A stretch of 64,000 nt of DNA from contig CM044877.1 in the NCBI GenBank assembly GCA_024500155.1, forward strand, positions 33,231,001 through 33,295,000. The letters run 5' to 3'. Origin of the DNA: Chenopodium formosanum. Taxonomy: Eukaryota > Streptophyta > Magnoliopsida > Caryophyllales > Amaranthaceae. The notes beneath the pieces were generated by a model. It was not told the origin of the DNA. It was given only the letters and a program-made list of their open reading frames with translations, and did no database searches. Made by a program: the position numbers and the translations under genes. Of this stretch, positions 57,213 to 64,000 are shown in pieces (position 1 is the stretch's first letter; each line of letters starts with the position of its first letter).

Positions 57213-57543
57213 GTGATCAGCTCTTTAATTTCACCTTTGAAACTTGTCATGAATCTCATTAGTTCGTCTCGGGTGACAGGGGCTAATCCAGCGGCCGTTT
57301 GGGTTTCCCCTTCCGGCTGCCCAGTGGGTCTGCTCTGACCCGCCTGGGAGGCACCCTGCTCTAGAGTCTCTCTGGGCCGGATGCGCTTGATTCTGAGAGA
57401 GTCGTCTTCGGCTGTAAAGGTTTCAACCTGAGGATCTTCATCCTCCTAGTCTGTAAAAACTTCTGGGTCGTCGCCCAGACGGTTAGGGGGTGGTATAGAC
57501 TCTTAAACCATCTTCGAGGTACTCTCCCCACAGACGGCGCCAA
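57213..57543 (-). pseudogene. Element C: gag start and primer-binding site
   Basis: ATG 57511-57509 opens MV then TAA where F has a Gln codon; a further stop follows near 57450. The N-terminal charged region runs to the B3 insertion at 57212. The intact primer site (minus TGGCGCCGTCTGTGGGGA) is at 57524-57541, then AAA and the first LTR-edge bases, where the junction with E begins. Confidence 0.85.
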
Positions 57544-58832
57544 ATGTTTTGGGAAGTTCTTGAAAAGAGAAGCATACATGAAGAGCCCATTGGAACCATA
57601 GACCGAAGCTCCACCTAGATGGATGCCATCTGGGCTTATCTTTCAAACGGCACACTTCGTCCTGAAGAAGCGAGCTGCAAGCTTCGAGTTGAAAAATGGA
57701 GAAATCTTCAAAGCAGGATTTCTTAAACCCTTGTTGAAGTGTGTCACCCCAGAAAAGGGGAAGGAAGTTCTCGAAGACTTGCACTCGGGATTTTGCGCCT
57801 CTCATATAGGCGGCAGGTCCCTAGCCGTCAGAGCCAGAGCCAGACAAACATTACTTTTGGCCCACTCTTGAGGCAGACGCCAAGGAGTTGGTGAAGAAAT
57901 GTGACAAGTGCCAAAAATTTGGCAAACTCATTCACCGTCCGGCTACTGATCTGACGACCATCCACAGCCCAATCCCGTTTGCGAAATGGGGTATGGACAT
58001 TCTAGGTCCTTACACGCCTGCTCAAGGCGGAAAGCGCTACATCTTGGTGGCTGTGGATTATTTTACCAAGTGGGTGGAGGCTAAGGCGGTTAAAAACATC
58101 AAGACTTCAGACGTTATTTCCTTCATTTGGAAAAACATTATCACCCGGTATGGGGTACCTATGTCTATGGTGTTTGATAATGGTCCTCAGTTTGAGACGC
58201 CTCAGCTAAAAACTTGGTTGGGAGATCAGGGGATCTCAAGCTATTTTGCATCTGTTGGCCGGCCCCAAGCAAACGGCCAAGTTGAAGCCTTCAACAAACT
58301 CATCTCAGACGGCATTAAAAAGAAAATAGAAAGAGCCGGTGGCTTATGGGCAGAAGAATTAATCCATGTCCTATGGGCCATCCGGACAACAGCGAAAGGG
58401 GCAACAGGTGAAACCCCATTTCTCATGGTTTACGGTGCTGAAGCTGTCTTGCCCATCGAACATTACGAGCCGACTCTCAGAGTCATGCTGTAAGATAAAG
58501 AGGCAAACTGGGAAGCAATGCGCCTGACATTGGATTCACTCCCAGAACGCAGGGGCAATGCCGCCTTGCGTCATGAGATTTACTGTCTGAGAATGACTAA
58601 AGCCTACAACAAAAAAGTACACAAGCACCCATTGAAAGTTGACGACTTAGTGTTACGGAAAATGGAGGCAACCGGTAGGGCCAATGAGCTGGGAAAGCTA
58701 ACTCCAAATTGGGAAGGCCCCTACCGGATCTATGAAGAACTAAGGGATGGCACCTACCGCCTGGAAACCCCAGACGGCAGGCGTCTGCTTAGAACTTGGA
58801 ATGTAGACAAATTAAAAAAGTACTACTTCTGA
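57544..58832 (+). pseudogene. Element E: integrase with linker
   Basis: FWEVLEKRSI at the junction, zinc finger (CDKCQKFGKLIHRP near 57906), full core (WGMDILGPYTPAQGG near 57988, VFDNGPQFETP near 58170, GQVEAFNKLISDGIKKK near 58278) and C-terminal domain ending YYF-TGA at 58830-58832. Breaks: TAG near 57616, a frame change near 57650, a short GCCAGA repeat expansion near 57835 and TAA 58491-58493. The stretch 57888-58490 is clean. Confidence 0.88.
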
Positions 58833-59970
58833 GATTGTAAACTTTTTGTAAACAGTGAGTCAATTAATGAAGATTCAGACTTTGTTTGCAAAAGCGAGTT
58901 ATTGATTAATTATCCATCCGGGTAATACCCCGGCGGATTCTTCTTTACCTAACTGAGTTTGACACTTAGTAAAGGTAATATTTGTTGGACCGCCTAGGTA
59001 CTACTCGGATCCCTTGTTTATTTAAGTTTGATACTTTGTTTATTCAACGGCTTGATTATCTGCCAGGGTAATACCCAGACTGACCCGCTTGTTTAAAAAA
59101 CTATGTTTGATACTTAGTGTAAATTCAATACTGACTAAAAACTAAGCACAAAAACGTTTAGTGGCTATACAACCGGTCCCAAACAAGACCAGAGGCTAAA
59201 ATAGCCGGATGGTTGCTCATTTTATAAAATCGCCTGTCCTAGCATGGACAAAGGCGTCCGGCGACACCCCTCCGGGTGCAATCATCGCAGAGAACAGACT
59301 ATTTGTCGGTTCTATGTACCCATGCAGACGGCAAAAATTGAACGACTAAGTTGGCCAACTCATAGCCGTCTGACCAAAATAACCTATGAAGAACGAATAA
59401 GTTTCCAGATACCGGATGCCCATAGGCATCAGTCGGTCATAAATAGAAATTCTTACTTGGGTTATTAAAGTTGCACTCACTTCCCCTATTGGGGCAAAGG
59501 ATTGTGTAACGGCTACGCGTTAACCCCAGACGGAATATAACCGCCTGGGTAAGAAGCTAAAAGCACCCGCTTTTATGGCCGGCTGTGCACTTGGTTTGGG
59601 GCAATCACTATTGTGATTGATTGGCCTAAAAACACTCCATACTTCTCAAAGTATCAAGTGTTTTCAAGCCAATCAATCAGTCTGGCATAAAACCAACCAC
59701 ACAGCCGCCCAGGGGCAAGAGCACCCGGATTGTAAATTGCCGCATGCTTTTTTAAGTTGGGCAAAATACTAAAGAATTGCATACACATAAAAAAATTCAA
59801 ATTAAAAAAAAACCAAAACAGACATATATAAAATCCGACTGAGTCGGAATACTTCATTTATATTTGAAATGGCACAAAGGCCAGAATAATTGTTAACCGG
59901 ACAAAACACGGCATGCAAGCCGGTAAATAACATAGATTGGCATACAACCGCAGAAAGGTGGGAGGCTCGC
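58833..59970 (+). repeat. Element E 3' non-coding region: minisatellite, shared block, hairpin
   Basis: Three diverged units of about 70-85 bp at 58905-59130 (GGGTAATACC cores and AAGTTTGATACTT tails). Shared block at about 59230-59345. Palindrome at 59602-59619 and long hairpin 59614-59679 (ends TGATTGATTGG and CCAATCAATCA). No gene is seen. Confidence 0.7.
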
Positions 59971-61284
59971 CTAAGGCTGAGGCGGAGTCTTCTCCGGCTG
60001 AGTTTGGCTGGCTTGGACCTCTTGATGATCATATTTCGGCTCCTCATCATCAGAGACTTCATATCCCTGCTCAGCAGCCCAGTCTTTGAAGCGAGGCGGA
60101 GGAGCATCACCCAGCTGCTAGGCATCATACACCTCAGTGGCGTAATCATACCTCAGCTTATAGACCTCAAAGTCTATTTCTGGGTAGAGGAGGCCCCAGG
60201 TGATCTTAGCCGGGCCAAGTTGTCCCGTTCATTCTCCTCAGTCAGCCGGGTCTACTCCCGGGCCAGCTCATCCGACTACTTGTTGCGCAGGGTCATGAGC
60301 TCAAGCTTCAGGCGGTCATTGTCAATCCAGAGTTGGGCATTCTCCTTGTCAGCATCTTCTAATGCCTTGAGATCAGACTTGGCATCTTTCAGCTGCTTAT
60401 CAAGGTCATCAGCCCGGCTATTAGCTTCATCGTTTGCAATCGTCAAACTCCGGATCAGCTCCTCCTGTTTCAACTCTACTGCTTTAATCTTTAAATTACA
60501 CATATAATCAGAATGTTCAGCAAAGTTGAGGTTTTCTAGGGCCCTTCGTTTGGCATCATTTACCTCTTCTTGCTTCCGCCTGAAGGGACCCCGGAGATTG
60601 TCCACTCTCACCATAGCTTGAATCAATAACAGCCGGTTTATGAGATACTTAGTCAGAATAAAGATTAAAGACATCAAGATAGAGGAATCATGTACCTCAG
60701 CCAGAGAGCCCATTATCCGGTCGAAGTCCACGACCTGCAGATTAGGTATGGAGGCCTTCTCAGACCAGGTGAGGGTCCTCACCATCCGCTTCGCGAAGCC
60801 GGCGAGATCCGGCGGGTTAGGAAGCAGATCTGCATCAAAATTAGTTCTTTGTGAGATAGAAGCAGCGTAGCTGGCATTCATCCGTTGTCGACTGCTGGCT
60901 GACCCTTTTGAAGAATCAACCTTAGTCTTAATTCTCATAAAATTAAGTGGCCAAGGTATTTCAGTTCGTTCCTTACCGTGAACTTCTGGATGGGTCTCCG
61001 GCTTGTTCTCCTCCCAGTGGTTGCCGCACCGCCTGCAACCTTAGGTGGCTCGCCACCCTTCGAAGCCGTAGAGGCTTCCGGCGCTTTGTGCTGTTATGAG
61101 CTTTCACTCAATTTCTTCAGAACAGCAGGGGATTTTCCCCAGTCGTTGGATGACCGGATTGGGCAGAACTTTGCTTCTGGGGGGGATCCTTCCTTGCGGC
61201 TTTGGCAGCTGGAACCTTCTCCGGATCATCTCCCTGCCTTTTGAGAAGCTTGGAGAATGATCGAGGGATTCTCTTGGCGGACTC

Positions 61285-61366
61285 CTGAGAAAGAAGCAAA
61301 ATATAAGTATACCCAACCGGTATATATATATAAAAAAAATGCAAACATAAAGTCAGGCGGTCTTAC
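61285..61366 (-). other. Intron 2 of the E antisense gene
   Basis: GTAAGACC...TTTCTCAG, 82 bp. Joins KKGG to ESAKR in phase. The first ten or more intron bases are nearly the same as in F, yet the middle has diverged. Confidence 0.65.
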
Positions 61367-61488
61367 CCCGCCTTTCTTCGCATCTTTAGCCTCGACGGCT
61401 GCCTTTTTGACAAGGGCCGCCTCCTTGCGCAGTTGCGCCGCAGACTTAGCAGGAGTCTTGTCCTGGTCAACCATCCTCAGGGCTTCTT

Positions 61489-61578
61489 CTGCAAAAACAA
61501 GAATTTCAAGTTAGAAAAAATTAAGGCAATTTGTTATAAAAATGAAACAACAATTATTCCGGATGAGAAGTATTCTAC
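61489..61578 (-). other. Intron 1 of the E antisense gene
   Basis: GTAGAATAC...TTTTTGCAG, 90 bp. Joins MFPW to EEALRMVDQ in phase. F has the same intron at 15164-15254. Confidence 0.62.
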
Positions 61579-62616
61579 CCCAGGGAAACATTGTGCTCAG
61601 CCCGCAGGCGGACAAGAAGCACTCGTCTTTAAAGAAGTCCGGATGGGGGATCCAGTTCTTAGGAACAATAATGTGAGTTCCATCCCCCATGGGCTCAGTT
61701 GTGGTTTCAAAAAATCCCGGCTCCATGATTTGCTCCCGGGCTTTAGTAGATAGTGCCGGGAGAGGGCATTTGCGTCCTAGAAGAGCCGGCTCGGTGTTGT
61801 ACCGGCGCAGTGTCCGGTTGTGTCTTAGGGTGGGGGAGGAAATCAGATAAAACTTGTCCTTCCACCCGGACCATTTGGACACTTTGTCCAAAGTCATTAA
61901 GTATTGGGGCAAGGTAGTCAGAGTATACCATGCCCCATGGCCGCCTGGAGCCTTGCTCAAATAGTGCATGTGAGCGAAGGCAGAGAAGCTGGGGTTCAAG
62001 TTTCGATACTCGCAGGCGGCGATGTAACTTAAGATATTCACCCACGAATTAGGGGTGAGCTTCCAAACCCCCAGATCATACCCCTTAAGGATTTTCCTAA
62101 TCCTGGGGTGGAGGGGGAACCGGAGGCCGGCTTCTATTACCGTCTCATAGCAGATGAAGTAGTCATCTGCAAGATCAATGTCGTCCCCCCAGGCCATCAC
62201 AGCATCAGCCGGAGGGACAATAACTTCCTTACCCCTTCGAAAGGGATGTTTCTCCTTAAAGGCCCTGTACCCGCTGTTAAGAAGGGCAATGTTGCTCGGC
62301 AGCATCCGGGTTCTTTTAGGGTTGGGATTGTCAGCTACTTTGGGCGGCTGTTGATAGTCAGCCGCAAAATCTCCCTAGTCAGAGCCGGAGGACTCCGCTC
62401 TTGATCCCTGGCCGGCCTTAGCGTCGCCGGCTTCATTGGAGGAGGCGGCTCCCTCGCCGTCTACCTCTCTCACTCCAAAGCTCCCGGAGGTAGAGGGAGC
62501 CTCTTCGTCGGATCCACTCTCCTCCCAATCCCTCTGATCCCCATCCGGGAAAACCCCATCGACTGGCGCCGGCTTTAAGACTGCCTGGTCGTTTGTTTCG
62601 TTCTGGCCATTGTGTC

Positions 62617-62861
62617 CTGCACAGACACAGAGAGGGAGGAATTCTGAGATGAGCATATTGGTTCTAACAGTCCAGAAAAGGCACCCCCTGATCTAGACTC
62701 AGCCGTTCCGAGGGATCGGCTGAGTGTCCTAGGCATTGCCGAGTGGGTGGATTGGGAACTCATTTATATTTTGTATTTTATAAAGAAAGCCGGGCATACA
62801 GACGAAAAAAAATGGTATGTAAATTTAAAGGGAGGAAAGCTAAAATGGTACAGGAGGTTAC
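62617..62861 (-). other. Candidate 5' intron of the E antisense gene
   Basis: Donor GCAAG-GTAACC and acceptor TCTGTGTCTGTGCAG, 245 bp. The equivalents are 29810-30046 in D (237 bp) and 13882-14113 in F (232 bp). If spliced, the MSSQSTHSA leader is removed and translation would open at MARTKQT; if retained, both are in one frame. Confidence 0.45.
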
Positions 62862-63050
62862 CTTGCTTTGACTCTGAAAAATATGAAAACCGCTATAGCA
62901 AGTGAACCGGGAGATGAACTGCTAGCACTCGGAAGCTTGAAACTCGTTGTATGCAGGCGGGAGCAGATAAAACTCTCTCTAGAATCTCTCTTTTTCTCTC
63001 TCTAAAAAGTCAAAACAAATGTAAAGTGTGAAAAAGAGGGGGGTAACTTT

Positions 63051-63169
63051 CTATTTATAGAAAGTAAAACTGGGGGGAAAATTTTGATTTGAAATTCAAA
63101 ATTTTAAACCGTTACTGTTCACCTATGAAAGGTGGACACGTGTCACAGGCCCCACGTGACATGCACGTG
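63051..63169 (-). promoter_or_regulatory. Element E antisense-gene promoter: TATA box and CACGTG triplet
   Basis: CTATAAATAG (minus strand) at 63060-63051. Upstream are exact CACGTG boxes at 63137-63142, 63153-63158 and 63164-63169. A CTCTCT/GAGAGA-rich leader follows the TATA box. Confidence 0.55.
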
Positions 63170-63187
63170 CGACCTGTGAGTGGCAAA

Positions 63188-63681
63188 TGTTTAGGGTATT
63201 TTTACCCTAGACACGTAGACCAATGAGAGGTCGCCACGTGTCGAGCTCAGGATGGCCGATGTGGCTCAACGTCCTCTTGACACTTGGCGCCCTCAGATAT
63301 GTTTCTGAAATGGCGGCTTTCAAAGGCCCAAACTCCTAGGAGCGCCGTAAAACGGCGTAGCCCACTAAAATCTAGGTCAAGTGACCTAGGAAGGGGCACT
63401 TTTCCCAACGACTCTTTAAATAGGGAGATATTTCCCCATTTTGGGGACAGATTCAATCATTTATTACACCCTTATTCTCTCACATCAGAGAAAGACCTGA
63501 GCTTGGAATCCGAGCAGATCCCCATCTAAATTTCCGTTCTCTTTATTCCGTTTCCAGTTACTGACTTGATCGTCGGAGGCGGAGCTCCAACCACCCGGGG
63601 TCTCCGTTGTTTTGCAGGTACAGCTCAGCCGGATCAGACTTTGTGACGTAACTCTCCCAAGGGACAAAAACACCCAAAACA
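63188..63681 (+). repeat. Element E 3' LTR (494 bp)
   Basis: Begins TGTTTAGGG eleven bases after the modified polypurine tract (GTGAGTGGCAAA) and ends CACCCAAAACA. It carries the inverted repeat GCGCCGT-AAA-ACGGCGT (63342-63358) and CTAGGTCAAGTGACCTAG (63372 region). TATA-like TTTAAATAG near 63416. The right flank GGGGT (63682-63686) should be the target duplicate, but the left partner is lost. Confidence 0.9.
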
Positions 63682-64000
63682 GGGGTGAGATGCCAAACTC
63701 CCAGGTCATACCCCTTTAGGATTCTCGGTGTGGAGGGGGAACCGAAGGTCGGCTTCTATTACCGCCTCGTAGCAGACAATGTAATTGTCTGCATTCTCTA
63801 TGTTGTCATCCCATGCCATTACTGCATCAGCAGGCGGGATGATAATGTCCCACCCCTTTCCAAAGGGGTGCTTTTCCTGGAAGGCCCTGAAGCCACTTTT
63901 CATGAGGGCAATGTCACCCGGAAGCATCCTAATTTTCTTTGGGTTGGGGTTGTCAGCAACTTTCGCTGGCTGTTGGTAGTCAGCTGCGAAATTATCTTGA
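63682..64000 (-). pseudogene. Element H: antisense-gene fragment of another Tat copy
   Basis: Minus strand reads LPGDIALMKSGFRAFQEKHPFGKGWDIIIPPADAVMAWDD (from 63927) and on to GVWHLTP at the E border, with a gap and frame change near 63720. It is the Transposase_28-like region, closest to the F and D copies. E is inserted in it. The N-terminal part lies beyond the window. Confidence 0.8.

Larger units (their letters stand above)
30506..57543 (-). mobile_element. Element C: Tat/Retand-like retrotransposon, much interrupted and partly duplicated
   Basis: Minus-strand element now in pieces: integrase (30506-30695), second RNase H to protease end (36805-39564), a tandem copy of the same (45671-48430), protease and gag (49155-51101), gag start and primer site (57213-57543). 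Between them lie B1, B2, a B solo LTR and B3. Both LTRs and the 3' non-coding region are missing. At the left the integrase is cut and joined to the D LTR; at the right the 5' LTR is cut at its last few bases and joined to E. Confidence 0.85.
59971..62763 (-). pseudogene. Element E antisense gene (aORF) with H3-tail-like start
   Basis: Opposite to E pol. Candidate starts: ATG 62763 (MSSQSTHSAM) and ATG 62610 (MARTKQTTRQS, right after acceptor TGTGCAG). A TAA at 62577-62575 and a frame change follow. Acidic Ser/Glu region (62560-62400), Transposase_28-like domain (62305-61600, from LPSNIALLNSGYRAF through TPNSWVNILSYIAAC), introns 61489-61578, 61285-61366 and 60617-60695 (last acceptor CAG decayed to CAA), then a coiled coil (60600-60200) and a Pro/Gln-rich end with TAG 59971-59973. 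The Transposase_28-like part is an unbroken frame of about 235 residues, the best copy here. Function unknown; the family is only known from transposons. Confidence 0.72.
57544..63681 (+). mobile_element. Element E: 5'-truncated Tat/Retand-like retrotransposon
   Basis: Starts abruptly in the second RNase H/integrase linker, then integrase, 3' non-coding repeats, antisense gene and 3' LTR (63188-63681). Its missing 5' part was lost at a TTTTGGG junction with element C. Same family as C, D and F by LTR and 3' region. To its right lies antisense-gene sequence of another Tat copy, H. Confidence 0.88.

Noticed and set aside
62578..62610. A histone H3 gene or pseudogene
   Set aside because: Only about ten N-terminal residues match; the rest is an acidic Ser/Glu region and a transposon-type domain, with no H3 globular part.
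1..64000. Host protein-coding or RNA genes
   Set aside because: Every long or domain-bearing frame belongs to a retrotransposon, and I saw no tRNA or rRNA-like segment apart from primer-binding sites.

Overview
The window is intergenic plant DNA made of nested, decayed Ty3/gypsy LTR retrotransposons. I found no ordinary host gene, rRNA, tRNA or CRISPR array. Plant origin is inferred from plant-type Ty3/gypsy lineages, a Met-tRNA-type primer site in one family, TATA boxes of the TATAAATA kind and GT-AG introns. The species cannot be named from the sequence. Almost every coding region carries stops or frameshifts.

Two kinds of element dominate. (1) Tat/Retand-like elements: LTRs about 490-640 bp, primer site TGGCGCCGTCTGTGGGGA, gag-protease-RT-RNase H-second RNase H-integrase, then a 3' region with minisatellites, a long hairpin and an extra gene on the opposite strand. 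I call the copies G (+, 1474-10785), D (+, 12531-13064 and 24165-30505), F (-, 13065-24164), C (-, pieces between 30506 and 57543), E (+, 57544-63681) and H (fragment, 63682-64000). (2) Chromovirus/CRM-like elements whose pol frame runs into the 3' LTR: A (+, 1-1473 and 10786-12530) and family B, with full-length B1 (-, 30696-36804), B2 (-, 39565-45670) and B3 (+, 51102-57207), plus solo LTRs at 19514-20246 and 48431-49154.

Nesting order, left half: D was hit by A (right edge 12530/12531) and by F (13064/13065); A was hit by G; F was hit by a B element that shrank to a solo LTR. Right half: C was hit by B elements at three sites, with target duplications CCACT, CAATA and TTTTG. An unequal exchange between two of these sites then duplicated about 8.87 kb in tandem and left B2 with two LTR subtypes and mismatched flanks. 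C is joined to D and to E by illegitimate junctions.

The most unusual content is the antisense gene (aORF) of the Tat elements. It lies tail to tail with pol and has its own TATA box about 75-95 bp from a triplet of CACGTG boxes. It has three introns at conserved places plus a possible 5' intron, and encodes a gypsy-type 'Transposase_28'-like domain followed by a coiled coil. Because it is antisense to the genomic RNA, its introns would survive retrotransposition. In D and E an ATG just after a conserved splice acceptor opens a peptide that resembles the histone H3 tail (ARTKQT in E, ARVKQT in D). A second signal is an in-frame UAG in a CARYYA readthrough context between protease and RT, shared by G and C.
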